Positions 1 through 7,964 are shown, numbered from the stretch's first letter. The stretch is 64,000 nt of DNA from Paenibacillus sp. 1011MAR3C5 (GCF_003591485.1 NZ_QZCF01000007.1:62001-126000); one strand, 5' to 3'. Notes: generated from the letters alone by a model not told the origin. Translations and numbers: made by a program.

Positions 1-315
1 GTTCATGCCGTAGGGCTGGCGCTGAAGAACACGCTCGGCCTCATCTGCGATCCGGTCGGCGGGCTGGTGGAGGTGCCCTGCATCGTACGCAACGGTTTCG
101 GCGCGGTGACAGCGCTCGCAGCAGCCGATATGGCGCTCGCGGGTGTGCGAAGCGCTATCCCGTCGGATGAAGTGATTCAAGTGATGCTGGAGGTGGGCTC
201 TGCCATGCCGGAGAAGCATCGTGAGACCGCCGGCGGGGGGCTTGCCCAGACGCCGACCGGCAAAGCGATACTGCGTAATCTGAGCTCGCTTCGCACCAAG
301 CCAAAGGAGCCATAA
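1..315 (+). CDS. sdaAA: L-serine dehydratase, alpha chain (C-terminal part only)
   Basis: The reading frame is open from base 1, so only the last 104 residues are in the window. L-serine dehydratase deaminates L-serine to pyruvate and ammonia with an oxygen-sensitive [4Fe-4S] cluster. The visible stretch contains CDPVGGLVEVPC (residues 16-27 of the fragment). This carries two of the cluster-binding cysteines with the 11-residue spacing known for this family. The GLAQTPTGKAI segment near the end is also typical. The tail ends normally at a TAA. The beta chain and the N-terminus would lie upstream, outside the window. It is not clearly linked to the opposite-strand gene that follows. Confidence 0.9.
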   Translation, partial: VHAVGLALKNTLGLICDPVGGLVEVPCIVRNGFGAVTALAAADMALAGVRSAIPSDEVIQVMLEVGSAMPEKHRETAGGGLAQTPTGKAILRNLSSLRTKPKEP

Positions 316-481
316 CTTGGTTGTTTCAAAGCGCAGCCAACAGACATGGCATTTGTCTGCATCACAGCGCAACCGAAAGAACCTCCGCAACCGCATTGCC
401 TGTGGAAGTGGAGGTTCCGCTCGTTTGAGCGACTAACTCTTTGGAGCGCGACAACGCTCTATCGCCTTTGCAATGGCAGGT

Positions 482-919
482 CTACTCCGGCATTAAACCG
501 GTTGTAATGGCAATGCGGTTCCAGCCGTTTATGGTAATAATGGCCATGATGAGCTCGGACAATGATTTATCGTCGAAGTGCTTCGAAGATTCTTGGTACA
601 CATCATCAGTCACATGTTGGCTCGAAATTAGCGTAACAGCCTCCGTCAATGCCAGCGCAGCTCGTTCCTTCTCCGAAAAATATGGCGTATCTCTCCAGGC
701 GCTTAGCGCATAGATGCGCTGCTCCGTCTCTCCCTCGCTCCGCGCTTCCTTTGTATGCATATTAATGCAGAATGCGCAGCCGTTTATTTGCGACGCGCGT
801 ATTTTCACCAATTCGATAATCGGCTTCTCCAGGCTTGAAGCTCTTACGAATTTCTCCATGCCGCTCATCGCCGCGTACGCCTCCGGATTCACTTGATGGA
901 TATTGATTCTATTGCTCAT
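482..919 (-). CDS. Carboxymuconolactone decarboxylase / AhpD-like protein, ECF41 partner
   Basis: A 145-residue protein of the carboxymuconolactone decarboxylase (AhpD-like alkylhydroperoxidase) family. It has the redox motif C-A-F-C at residues 48-51 followed by H55, with E36 upstream, the usual arrangement in AhpD-type proteins. I chose the ATG at 919 because an AAGGAG lies about 10 bases upstream. A GTG at 928 is in frame but almost touches that ribosome binding site. The gene lies just downstream of, and on the same strand as, an ECF41-type sigma factor, the standard genomic pairing for that sigma group. A candidate ECF41 promoter overlaps the end of the sigma gene. The physiological substrate is unknown. 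It may have a peroxidase or disulfide-redox role in stress. Confidence 0.85.
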   Translation of the reverse strand: MSNRINIHQVNPEAYAAMSGMEKFVRASSLEKPIIELVKIRASQINGCAFCINMHTKEARSEGETEQRIYALSAWRDTPYFSEKERAALALTEAVTLISSQHVTDDVYQESSKHFDDKSLSELIMAIITINGWNRIAITTGLMPE

Positions 920-975
920 TTCATCCACACTCCTTGTCTGATGTGGCCGATTCGAGTTAGGAACCGGCTATACAT

Positions 976-1872
976 CTAAGACAAATTAGCATCCGTATTT
1001 GTGACATGCGTTAGTTTATCGGGGTTCATAACGAGATAGATCCGCTCGATCTTCTCGCCGGAAGCATCCCACTGGAAGGTAAGCACCCTAGTTGCTTGGC
1101 CGTCTTGATGCACCAGGAGACCGGCTTGCCCGCTGACCGTTGCCGGAATATAAGCGTGAGGCTGGTGTCCTTTGCGGGCGAGTCCGCCGAAGAATGCCAT
1201 AATACGTTCGCGTCCCAGGATTGGGAAGATGGCTGCGCGTACTTTGCCGCCGCCGTCCGAGATCATAATCGCGTCCTCCGTCAGCATGCCGACTAATGCG
1301 GCTGTATCCCCGGTCTCCGCTGCTCTTATAAAGGCGCCTGCCAGCTCCATCGCCCGGACATTATGGAAGACAGGCGTATCCGGCAATCCATCCAGTTTTT
1401 CCCTGGCTCTGCTTAGCAGCTTTCTGCAGTTCGCCTCCGATTTGCCGATGATCTCCGCAATGTCCGAGTAGTCGAAGGAGAATGTCTCTCTAAGCACAAA
1501 TACGGCTCGTTCGACGGCGCTCAAATTCTCCATCATTACCAGCATGGCATAGGTAATAGCTTCGGTCTTCTCCAGCATGTCGGCGGGGTCGCCGGTCCAA
1601 TTGGCGCTATAGACAACGTCAGGCTCAGGCAGCCAGTTGCCGACATACGTCTCTCGTCTCTTGCGTGCGGACTGCTGCTCGTTCAAGCATCGATGGGTGA
1701 CCATCTTCGCCAGATAAGCTTTCTCATGCCTGATCCCCTTATGGTCCAGCTGATAATAGTCCAGGAATACCTCCTGCACGATATCCTCGGCATCGCTGAC
1801 GGAACCTAGCATTCGATAAGCCAGACTGAGCAGCAGGGGGCGGTAAGCTTCATAGGGCTGCGGTTCATGCAT
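976..1872 (-). CDS. ECF41-family RNA polymerase sigma factor
   Basis: A 298-residue extracytoplasmic-function sigma factor with a fused C-terminal SnoaL-like (NTF2-fold) domain. Region 2 covers about residues 5-75 and region 4 about 105-165. Three signatures of the ECF41 group are visible: WLPEP in the linker (80-84), DGGGK at the start of the extension (206-210) and NPDKL near the end (283-287). In this group the extension replaces a separate anti-sigma factor and modulates activity. The ATG at 1872 was chosen because AAGGAG precedes it. A longer frame starting at 2022 would overlap spoIIR and has no family homology in its first 50 residues. It probably activates the adjacent decarboxylase gene. 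Confidence 0.92.
   Translation of the reverse strand: MHEPQPYEAYRPLLLSLAYRMLGSVSDAEDIVQEVFLDYYQLDHKGIRHEKAYLAKMVTHRCLNEQQSARKRRETYVGNWLPEPDVVYSANWTGDPADMLEKTEAITYAMLVMMENLSAVERAVFVLRETFSFDYSDIAEIIGKSEANCRKLLSRAREKLDGLPDTPVFHNVRAMELAGAFIRAAETGDTAALVGMLTEDAIMISDGGGKVRAAIFPILGRERIMAFFGGLARKGHQPHAYIPATVSGQAGLLVHQDGQATRVLTFQWDASGEKIERIYLVMNPDKLTHVTNTDANLS
980..1006 (-). promoter_or_regulatory. Candidate ECF41-dependent promoter
   Basis: On the minus strand the sequence reads TGTCACA (1006-1000), 16 bases, then TGTC (983-980). The published ECF41 promoter consensus is TGTCACA, about 16 bases, CGTC, so this is a match with one changed base. It lies at the very 3' end of the sigma gene and would start transcription roughly 50 bases before the decarboxylase start codon. 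Inference from motif and context. Confidence 0.6.
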
Positions 1873-1928
1873 AAGGCAGATTCGCTCCTTCTCTTGTTGA
1901 AATTTGTTTTTATGATAGGCTGATAGGT

Positions 1929-1955
1929 TTATAGATTTGACATCGCGGGCATAAT
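1929..1955 (+). promoter_or_regulatory. Possible sigma-F promoter of spoIIR
   Basis: GGGCATAAT at 1947-1955 fits the sigma-F -10 pattern GGnnAnAnT. TTATA at 1929-1933 is a four-of-five match to the -35 pattern GYATA, with 13 bases between them. spoIIR is a sigma-F gene in B. subtilis, which makes the match meaningful. The -35 and the spacing are not ideal. Confidence 0.4.
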
Positions 1956-2020
1956 GACGGATAGAGACGTTCCGGAACGCAAGCAGACGCACCGGCGGGT
2001 GCGCGAGAGGAGCTTGTGTC

Positions 2021-2749
2021 ATGTCCCGTACTTATTCCTATTCTTCCTATCGTTCCGTTTCACCTTTCCGTTTTCCTTATCGCAAATCCTATGGCTTAAT
2101 TATAATGGTATTGATGGTGTTGATCATGAGCTGGGAATCGCAACAAATGGATGCTGCCTTAGCCAAAGGCGGAATTCCCGAGGAAGCGATCCGGCTTCGT
2201 ATATTAGCTAATTCGGACAGTCCGTCCGACCAGCTTGTTAAGCGTGTTGTTCGCGATGAAATTGTCAAAGCGATGAATGGCTGGGCGACAGGACAGCAGA
2301 CGATCGAGGAAGCTCGTGCGACGATTCAGTCCAAGCTGCCGGAGCTTCAGCAGATCGTAGCGGATGTGCTGCAGAGCAGAGGCTTTGCTTACGATTCCAG
2401 TGCTGAGCTTGGCTTAGTTGAATTTCCGACAAAAATGTATGGCAACAAAGTTTATCCTGCAGGGCAATATGAAGCGCTGTTGATTACGATCGGCGAAGGA
2501 CAGGGGCAAAACTGGTGGTGCGTACTGTTTCCTCCGCTATGCTTTGTAGATGCTGTGTCAGGCGAAGCGTCCGCCGCTTCCGGTCCAGCGCAAGAAGGCG
2601 CAGCGGTGACGGTGTCGGCAGAAGCGGGTTCAGCCGTTAATGACAATGCGGTTACAGCTGAGGATCATGGAGCTGACACGCCGAAAGCGAAATTTTTTCT
2701 ATGGGAGCTGCTGCAGTCGTTGATCGATTGGATTAAATCCTTGTTCTAA
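2021..2749 (+). CDS. spoIIR: Stage II sporulation protein R
   Basis: SpoIIR is made in the forespore and secreted into the intermembrane space. There it triggers SpoIIGA to process pro-sigma-E in the mother cell. The 242-residue protein has a basic N-terminus, one hydrophobic segment (about residues 24-41) serving as signal or anchor, and then the conserved RLRILANSDSPSDQ segment. The EALLITIGEGQGQNWWCV and FPPLCF blocks are diagnostic of the family. A low-complexity Ala/Glu-rich stretch (about 188-222) separates the core from a hydrophobic C-terminal tail. GAGAGGAG lies 8 bases before the ATG. It is the first gene of a block that keeps the B. subtilis order spoIIR-ywlC-ywlD-ywlE-ywlF-ywlG-glyA. 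Confidence 0.95.
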   Translation: MSRTYSYSSYRSVSPFRFPYRKSYGLIIMVLMVLIMSWESQQMDAALAKGGIPEEAIRLRILANSDSPSDQLVKRVVRDEIVKAMNGWATGQQTIEEARATIQSKLPELQQIVADVLQSRGFAYDSSAELGLVEFPTKMYGNKVYPAGQYEALLITIGEGQGQNWWCVLFPPLCFVDAVSGEASAASGPAQEGAAVTVSAEAGSAVNDNAVTAEDHGADTPKAKFFLWELLQSLIDWIKSLF

Positions 2750-2763
2750 GTTACCCCAATATT

Positions 2764-2805
2764 CGCCGTTTTCCTAGTCCATAAGGAATGACGGCGTTTT
2801 GCTTT
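2764..2805 (+). terminator. Rho-independent terminator after spoIIR
   Basis: A hairpin with outer arms CGCCGT/ACGGCG and inner arms TTCCT/AGGAA is followed by TTTTGCTTTT. It lies 15 bases after the spoIIR stop codon. Confidence 0.75.
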
Positions 2806-2869
2806 TCTTCATAAATGCGAAACCCCGTTCATCCCTGACGAGAAGCGCTCGAAACCAATGGGATTGTGC

Positions 2870-2875
2870 TATAAT
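2870..2875 (+). promoter_or_regulatory. Extended -10 promoter upstream of tsaC
   Basis: TATAAT at 2870-2875 is preceded by TGC, an extended -10 box. No good -35 is visible, as expected for this class. It lies 45 bases before the tsaC start, after the spoIIR terminator. Confidence 0.55.
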
Positions 2876-2919
2876 AGCGGTGATACGGACACTAAAGGCA
2901 GAGTAAGAGGATTGAATAT

Positions 2920-4011
2920 ATGGTACTGAATACGAAAGTTTGGATCGTTCAAGATAAAGAATCGGCAACAGCCAGTTATGCCCAAGAGGCAGGAGAAGCG
3001 CTGCGCCAGGCTGCCGATATCGTAAGACAGGGAGGGCTTATTGCTTTTCCTACTGAGACGGTATACGGGCTTGGAGCCAATGCGCTCAACACGGAAGCGG
3101 TGGCAGGCATCTTTCAGGCCAAGGGAAGGCCATCGGACAACCCGCTTATCGTACACGTGGCTAGTGAGACGGATTTGGACGGGCTGGTTCTTCCTTATCC
3201 GCCGCTTGCGGGGCGTCTGATGAAGCGGTTCTGGCCGGGACCGCTTACGATCGTGCTGCCGGTGCGTCCGGATGTACTGTCTCCCCTTGTGACAGCCAAT
3301 CTCCGGACCGTTGGCATCCGCATGCCCGACCATCCTGTTGCACTGGAGCTGATCAAGCTGGCGGGATGCCCGGTAGCCGCGCCGAGTGCGAATCGCTCCG
3401 GCAGGCCCAGCCCGACATTAGCTGCGCATGTGATGGAGGATCTGTCTGGCCGCATAGATGGCATCTTGGATGGCGGGGCTACAGGCGTCGGATTGGAATC
3501 GACAGTGGTCGAGCTGGAAGGAGAGCGCGGCATTCGCATATTGAGACCGGGCGGCGTGACAGAAGAAGCGCTTCGCCTTGCTTTCCCGGATGCGGAGATC
3601 GTCAGCGAGCCTGAGACAAGCGCAGCGCCAGAGAAACCGAGATCGCCTGGCATGAAGTATACCCATTATGCGCCAAAAGGCGAGCTTTCCATCATTCAGG
3701 GTCAGCCCGAGGCTGTTATCTCGTATGTGAATGAACAGGCTAGACAGTCGAAGGCAGACGGTGTGGCTACCGGCATTCTTTCTTTCAGTGAGCGGTCAAG
3801 CCGTTATGAAGCCGATCTTGTGCTGGACCTCGGCAGCGAGAGCAAGCCGGAGGAAGCAGCCCATCGTCTCTACGGGGCGCTTCGCCAATTCGATGAAGCG
3901 GGGATTGGCCGCATATGGTCCGAGGCTTGTCGCCCGGAAGGCATAGGCGATGCGCTTATGAACCGTCTGGTGAAGGCGGCCGGCGGTATGCTCATTGAAT
4001 TAGACAAGTAG
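2920..4011 (+). CDS. tsaC: Threonylcarbamoyl-AMP synthase (Sua5/YwlC)
   Basis: Makes L-threonylcarbamoyl-AMP from threonine, bicarbonate and ATP, the first step of the t6A37 modification of ANN-decoding tRNAs. The 363-residue length matches the two-domain Sua5 form. An N-terminal YrdC-like catalytic domain spans about residues 20-205, with TETVYGLG and KGRPSDNPLIVH motifs. A C-terminal Sua5 domain spans about 225-360 and starts after SPGMKYTHYAPKG. The start ATG follows TAAGAGG. Its position after spoIIR matches ywlC of B. subtilis. The TsaB, TsaD and TsaE partners are not in this window. Confidence 0.95.
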   Translation: MVLNTKVWIVQDKESATASYAQEAGEALRQAADIVRQGGLIAFPTETVYGLGANALNTEAVAGIFQAKGRPSDNPLIVHVASETDLDGLVLPYPPLAGRLMKRFWPGPLTIVLPVRPDVLSPLVTANLRTVGIRMPDHPVALELIKLAGCPVAAPSANRSGRPSPTLAAHVMEDLSGRIDGILDGGATGVGLESTVVELEGERGIRILRPGGVTEEALRLAFPDAEIVSEPETSAAPEKPRSPGMKYTHYAPKGELSIIQGQPEAVISYVNEQARQSKADGVATGILSFSERSSRYEADLVLDLGSESKPEEAAHRLYGALRQFDEAGIGRIWSEACRPEGIGDALMNRLVKAAGGMLIELDK

Positions 4012-4077
4012 TATGTTTGTCCCTATGTCCGCATATGTTGGTTAGTGAATGCGGCCTTACATGGGGGAGATGTGCGA

Positions 4078-4635
4078 ATGGACGTTAATGCGTATATGGG
4101 GCAGTTTCTGACGCTGCTCATTATTGCTGTGGCGCTTGGATTCGATGCGTTCTCGCTCGGATTAGGCATTGGACTGAAGGGCATTCGACTGCTGGATATC
4201 GTAAAGCTTGGCGCGGTTATTGGTCTTTTTCATATTCTAATGCCCATCGGAGGTTTGATGACGGGACAATTCGTGAGCGGGCTGCTGGGCAATGTTGCCA
4301 CAACGGCCGCCGGCGTCTTGCTCCTATTGCTTGGTGGTCATATGATCTATAGCTCCATCAGAGGAGAAGGCGTGCCGACATTCAATTACCGTTCGTCGCT
4401 GGGGCTGCTTGTCCTGGCCTTAAGTGTAAGCGTAGACGCTTTCTCGGTAGGTGTAACACTGGGAATGTTTTCTGCTGACTTATGGCTGACCATTTTGCTA
4501 TTCGGCTTTTTCGGCGGAATGATGTCCATGCTGGGCTTATTGCTAGGCCGTAAGGTGAGCAGCAAGCTGGGTGAGTATGGGGAGGCATGCGGCGGCGCCA
4601 TATTGCTTGTTTTCGGCATTTTATTTATTGTCTAG
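4078..4635 (+). CDS. mntP: Manganese efflux pump MntP
   Basis: A 185-residue, six-helix membrane protein built of two homologous halves, each with the DAFSxGxxLG-type motif. The conserved aspartates are D23 (GFDAFSLGLG) and D120 (SVDAFSVGV). The family exports Mn2+ and protects against manganese excess. The ATG at 4078 follows GGGGGAG with an 8-base gap. An upstream in-frame ATG at 4045 lacks a ribosome binding site. It is the equivalent of ywlD. The gene sits 66 bases after tsaC and 40 before ywlE, probably in one transcript. I see no yybP-ykoY manganese riboswitch in front of it. Confidence 0.92.
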   Translation: MDVNAYMGQFLTLLIIAVALGFDAFSLGLGIGLKGIRLLDIVKLGAVIGLFHILMPIGGLMTGQFVSGLLGNVATTAAGVLLLLLGGHMIYSSIRGEGVPTFNYRSSLGLLVLALSVSVDAFSVGVTLGMFSADLWLTILLFGFFGGMMSMLGLLLGRKVSSKLGEYGEACGGAILLVFGILFIV

Positions 4636-4675
4636 TGAAGTGGAAGGTAACCGTTCATACAAAGGAGCTGGCGCA

Positions 4676-5257
4676 ATGAAACGTATTTTGTTCGTCTGTA
4701 CTGGAAATACTTGCCGTTCGCCCATGGCGGAGGCGCTGCTGCGTCGTCATGCCGCATTGCGGGGCATAACGGTGGCTGTCCGCTCAGCGGGCGTATCGAC
4801 GATAGACGGCCTGCCGATCTCTTCGAATACCCTATCTACGCTCAGGCTCAGAGACATTGAGCATACGGGCTCCTCGCGGGCAATAACGGCTGAGGCCGTG
4901 GACTGGGCCGATTTGATTTTAACGATGACTTCAAGCCATAAGCGCTCTTTGCTTCATTATCATCCGGATGCGGTCGACAAGACCTATTCGCTCAAAGAGT
5001 TCGCTTACCAAGATGATCATGTTCTGCAGGATATATTGGAGCTGGAAGGCCTTTATACCGAAATGCAGATGAAGAGCGCGCTTGGCCAACAGCTTAGCGC
5101 TTCTGAGAGGCAGCGTCTGCTGGAGCTGGAGCAGCGCATTCCAAGCTTCGATATCGCCGATCCGTTCGGAGGGCCGCAATCCGTCTACGACAGCTGCTCC
5201 CAAGAGATTGAAGCTTCCATCCAAAAGCTGCTCGAAAAGTTGTCGAAACGTCCGTAA
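4676..5257 (+). CDS. ywlE: Protein-arginine phosphatase YwlE (LMW phosphatase fold)
   Basis: A 193-residue low-molecular-weight phosphatase. The phosphate-binding loop CTGNTCRS (residues 8-15) carries the nucleophile C8. Its T12 takes the position of the threonine that gives B. subtilis YwlE its preference for phospho-arginine over phospho-tyrosine. The DPFGG segment near the C-terminus holds the general-acid aspartate. YwlE reverses protein arginine phosphorylation by McsB, which marks proteins for ClpCP. The protein is about 40 residues longer than B. subtilis YwlE, with extra helical sequence around residues 120-150. AAAGGAG precedes the ATG at 4676. A longer frame from 4571 overlaps mntP and is not credible. 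Confidence 0.9.
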   Translation: MKRILFVCTGNTCRSPMAEALLRRHAALRGITVAVRSAGVSTIDGLPISSNTLSTLRLRDIEHTGSSRAITAEAVDWADLILTMTSSHKRSLLHYHPDAVDKTYSLKEFAYQDDHVLQDILELEGLYTEMQMKSALGQQLSASERQRLLELEQRIPSFDIADPFGGPQSVYDSCSQEIEASIQKLLEKLSKRP

Positions 5258-5274
5258 TTAGACGTGCTAAATGA

Positions 5275-5303
5275 TTGATTTCTGAACAGATATGAGCTAT
5301 GAT
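5275..5303 (+). promoter_or_regulatory. Sigma-A promoter of the riboswitch-rpiB-ywlG-glyA unit
   Basis: TTGATT (5275-5280), exactly 17 bases, then TATGAT (5298-5303). Transcription would begin near 5310, just before the first conserved bases of the ZTP aptamer. This supports both calls. Confidence 0.7.
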
Positions 5304-5311
5304 GATGGAGA

Positions 5312-5426
5312 CAAAAGGGTTTCCGATGTAACTGGCGACGGAAGTGGGCTAACCACGGTGGAGCATCGGAATATACGGCCGGTCGCCTGGGCAAAGAGCA
5401 GCATGCTGAATAAGCATGTCTTGCTC
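5312..5426 (+). promoter_or_regulatory. ZTP (ZMP) riboswitch with intrinsic terminator
   Basis: The leader carries the conserved parts of the pfl/ZTP motif. CTGGCGAC (about 5332-5339) can pair with GTCGCCTGG (about 5382-5390). A central GTGGGCTAACCAC...GGAGC hairpin region follows, and then the hallmark CGCCTGGGCA at 5385-5394. Immediately after comes an expression platform: AAGAGCA...TGCTCTTTTTT (about 5394-5426), a hairpin with a T run. Known ZTP riboswitches sense the purine intermediate ZMP/ZTP, which accumulates when 10-formyl-THF is short, and turn on folate one-carbon genes. Here glyA is the third gene of the unit, which fits. Confidence 0.85.
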
Positions 5427-5511
5427 TTTTTTCGTCTTTTTGGCCGGAACAAGGTATACTATCACCATAGGTTATTTGCAGGAAGCAATGACTCTTACAA
5501 CTTAAGGCAGG

Positions 5512-5982
5512 ATGGTGTTCACATTGAAGATTGCGATTGGCGCCGATCACGGCGGTTACCGTTTGAAGGATGAGCTTGTTCCGATTATTGAAGCACTGGG
5601 TCATGAGATTGAGGATGTTGGCTGCGATTGCGAGCAGTCGGTCGACTATCCGGATTATGCGCTGCCGGTTTGTGAGATGGTGGCAAGCGGCAAGGCGGAT
5701 CGCGGCATATTGATTTGCGGCACGGGCATAGGCATGTCCATCGCGGCAAACAAATATCCGGGCATTCGCTGCGCGTTGGTGCATGATATCTTCTCGGCGA
5801 AGGCGACTCGGGAGCATAATGATACGAACGTCCTGGCTATGGGCGAGCGCGTCATTGGACCTGGTGTAGCCGGAGAGATTGTTAAAGTATGGCTGGAGAC
5901 GCCGTTCTCGAACGCCGACCGTCATGCAGGCCGAATCGACAAAGTTATGCAGTTGGAGAAGCGTTTCTCCGTTCATCCCTAA
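5512..5982 (+). CDS. rpiB: Ribose-5-phosphate isomerase B
   Basis: Interconverts ribose 5-phosphate and ribulose 5-phosphate in the pentose phosphate pathway. The 156-residue protein shows the RpiB hallmarks: GADHGGYRLK at the N-terminus, the catalytic-cysteine segment CGTGIGMSIAANK, and a conserved HDxFSAxxxREHNDxNVLxxG block. The start is uncertain. ATG 5512 is very close to AAGGCAGG, GTG 5515 is nearly as close, and TTG 5524 would give the shorter N-terminus MKIAIGADHGG seen in relatives. It is the first gene behind the ZTP riboswitch. Ribose 5-phosphate is the precursor of PRPP, so control by a purine intermediate is sensible. Confidence 0.93.
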   Translation: MVFTLKIAIGADHGGYRLKDELVPIIEALGHEIEDVGCDCEQSVDYPDYALPVCEMVASGKADRGILICGTGIGMSIAANKYPGIRCALVHDIFSAKATREHNDTNVLAMGERVIGPGVAGEIVKVWLETPFSNADRHAGRIDKVMQLEKRFSVHP

Positions 5983-6013
5983 CAGCTGGTTTCAGGGAAG
6001 GAGGGACGACTAA

Positions 6014-6619
6014 ATGATCAATGAACCTAATGAGCAGCAAGCGGAAATTGCTGGGCAAGTAGAGACTGTTGTCAGAGAGCTCGCGTTAGCCGGCAAGCTG
6101 GAAGCGGGTCATCTCCTTGTAATTGGGGTAAGTACAAGTGAGATGCTTGGCTATCGAATCGGCACATCGGGAGCCGTGGAGACGGCGGCGGCTGTCTATG
6201 CGGGCGTCGAAGCGGTCAGAAAGCAGATTCCGTTTGTTCCCGTCTACCAATGCTGCGAGCATCTGAATCGTGCGTTAGTTATCGAGGAAGATGAGGCCGT
6301 GCAGCGCGGTCTTGAGATTGTCTATGCTGTACCTGTGCCGAAGGCTGGAGGATCCATGGCTGCCTATGCATACGGTCAATTTGCCAAGCCATGCCTGGTG
6401 GAACGATTGGAAGCACATGCAGGCGTCGACATTGGCGATACGTTCATCGGCATGCATTTGAAGCGGGTTGCCGTTCCGGTGAGACCGTCCATTAAGACGA
6501 TTGGCGAAGCTCACGTCACGATGGCTATTACAAGACCGAAGCTGATCGGCGGAGCGAGAGCGGTCTATGACGCGAGCAGCAGCTTGAGGGCGGAGCAGCA
6601 AGCCGGGACATGCGAGTAG
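6014..6619 (+). CDS. ywlG: UPF0340 / TIGR01440 family protein (YwlG)
   Basis: A 201-residue cytoplasmic protein of the DUF436 (UPF0340) family. Its function is not established. Recognisable segments are GVSTSEMLGYRIGTSG near residues 38-53 and QCCEHLNRALVIE near 77-89, containing a Cys-Cys pair and a conserved His. The C-terminal part contains DIGDTFIGMHLKRVAVPVR. It lies 31 bases after rpiB and 81 before glyA, the same order as ywlF-ywlG-glyA in B. subtilis. It therefore belongs to the ZTP-controlled transcript. That linkage suggests a role around one-carbon or purine metabolism, but that is inference only. AAGGAGGG stands before the ATG. Confidence 0.88.
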   Translation: MINEPNEQQAEIAGQVETVVRELALAGKLEAGHLLVIGVSTSEMLGYRIGTSGAVETAAAVYAGVEAVRKQIPFVPVYQCCEHLNRALVIEEDEAVQRGLEIVYAVPVPKAGGSMAAYAYGQFAKPCLVERLEAHAGVDIGDTFIGMHLKRVAVPVRPSIKTIGEAHVTMAITRPKLIGGARAVYDASSSLRAEQQAGTCE

Positions 6620-6700
6620 GGTGATTGCGCGAAGGACGCTTTGACGGTATGAAAGTGTGTTTCGCTATTATACAAGCATTGATACAAGGAGGAACTAAAG

Positions 6701-7948
6701 GTGGAACAATTACGCAAGCAAGATCCAGAAGTATTGAAGGCGCTAGGCCTTGAGCTGCAACGTCAGCGCGACAACATCGAGCTGATCGCATCGGAGAATA
6801 TCGTCAGTGAAGCGGTACTGGAGGCTATGGGCTCCGTACTGACGAACAAATACGCAGAAGGCTATCCAAACAAGCGTTACTATGGCGGCTGCGAGCATGT
6901 GGATATTGTGGAAGACATTGCGCGCGACCGTGCCAAGGAGCTGTTCGGAGCCGAGCATGCGAACGTTCAGCCGCATTCCGGCGCGCAAGCGAATATGGCT
7001 GTCTACCTGGCTGCACTGAAGCCCGGCGATACTGTGCTTGGCATGAACCTGGCACACGGCGGCCACTTGACGCATGGCAGCCCTGTCAATGCTTCGGGCT
7101 TGCTGTATAACTTTGTGGCATATGGCGTACAAGAAGACTCCTTCACGATCGATTATGAAGAAGTGCGCAAGCTGGCTTTCAAACATCGTCCTCGTATGAT
7201 CGTAGCAGGCGCAAGTGCGTACCCGCGCATTATCGATTTTGAAAAGCTTGGTCAGATCGCCAACGAAGTCGGCGCATTGTTCATGGTCGATATGGCGCAT
7301 ATCGCTGGTTTGGTTGCAGCTGGCTTGCATCCAAGTCCGGTACCGCACGCTCATTTCGTAACGACTACGACGCACAAGACGCTTCGCGGACCTCGCGGCG
7401 GCATGATCCTGTGCAGAAAAGCATGGGCGGCAGCTATTGATAAAGCGGTATTCCCAGGCTCCCAGGGCGGCCCGCTAATGCATATTATTGCGGCTAAAGC
7501 AGTGGCATTCGGTGAAGCTCTGCATCCTTCATTCAAAGAATACGCGAAAAATGTAGTGAGCAACGCCAAGGTTCTGTCGGAAGAACTGATCTCCAAGGGC
7601 ATCAATATCGTCTCCGGCGGCACTGACAACCACTTGATGCTGATCGATACGCGCAACCTGAATATTACAGGAAAAGTAGCGGAGCATGTACTCGATCAAG
7701 TTGGCATTACGGTGAATAAAAATGCAATTCCATTCGATCCAACTAGTCCATTCGTTACAAGCGGCATTCGTGTAGGTACGCCTGCAGCAACTGCCCGCGG
7801 CATGAACGAAGACGCGATGAAGGTTATCGCAGAGGTCATGGCGCTGGTTCTGAAGAATCCAGAGGATCAATCTGTTCTGGATCAAGCCAAAGGCATGGTG
7901 CGTGATTTGACTGCGAAGTTCCCTCTTTATCCGGGTATGACTTATTAA
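6701..7948 (+). CDS. glyA: Serine hydroxymethyltransferase
   Basis: A PLP enzyme converting serine plus tetrahydrofolate to glycine plus 5,10-methylene-THF, the main one-carbon source. The 415-residue length is typical. Visible motifs are ELIASENIVS, YAEGYPNKRYYGGCE, the PLP-lysine segment THKTLRGPRGG (about residues 226-236) and GIRVGTPAATARG. The start is GTG at 6701, nine bases after AAGGAGG. The glyA leader itself shows no switch. Control comes from the ZTP riboswitch ahead of rpiB. In B. subtilis the next gene is upp. Here about 14 kb of other genes lies between. Confidence 0.97.
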   Translation: MEQLRKQDPEVLKALGLELQRQRDNIELIASENIVSEAVLEAMGSVLTNKYAEGYPNKRYYGGCEHVDIVEDIARDRAKELFGAEHANVQPHSGAQANMAVYLAALKPGDTVLGMNLAHGGHLTHGSPVNASGLLYNFVAYGVQEDSFTIDYEEVRKLAFKHRPRMIVAGASAYPRIIDFEKLGQIANEVGALFMVDMAHIAGLVAAGLHPSPVPHAHFVTTTTHKTLRGPRGGMILCRKAWAAAIDKAVFPGSQGGPLMHIIAAKAVAFGEALHPSFKEYAKNVVSNAKVLSEELISKGINIVSGGTDNHLMLIDTRNLNITGKVAEHVLDQVGITVNKNAIPFDPTSPFVTSGIRVGTPAATARGMNEDAMKVIAEVMALVLKNPEDQSVLDQAKGMVRDLTAKFPLYPGMTY

Positions 7949-7964
7949 TTGAAGCTGCTGTTCA

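Noticed and set aside
316..481. GAACCTCC/GGAGGTTC stem as terminator of the serine dehydratase gene
   Set aside because: The loop is over 20 bases and no T run follows. It may be a weak convergent terminator but cannot be supported.
1873..2022. N-terminal extension of the ECF41 sigma factor starting at 2022
   Set aside because: The extra 50 residues have no sigma-factor features, overlap the spoIIR start and ignore the good ribosome binding site before 1872.
5312..5426. Glycine riboswitch or T-box before rpiB-glyA
   Set aside because: The conserved CGCCTGGGCA end and central stem fit the ZTP class. The T-box bulge and the glycine aptamer pattern are not there.
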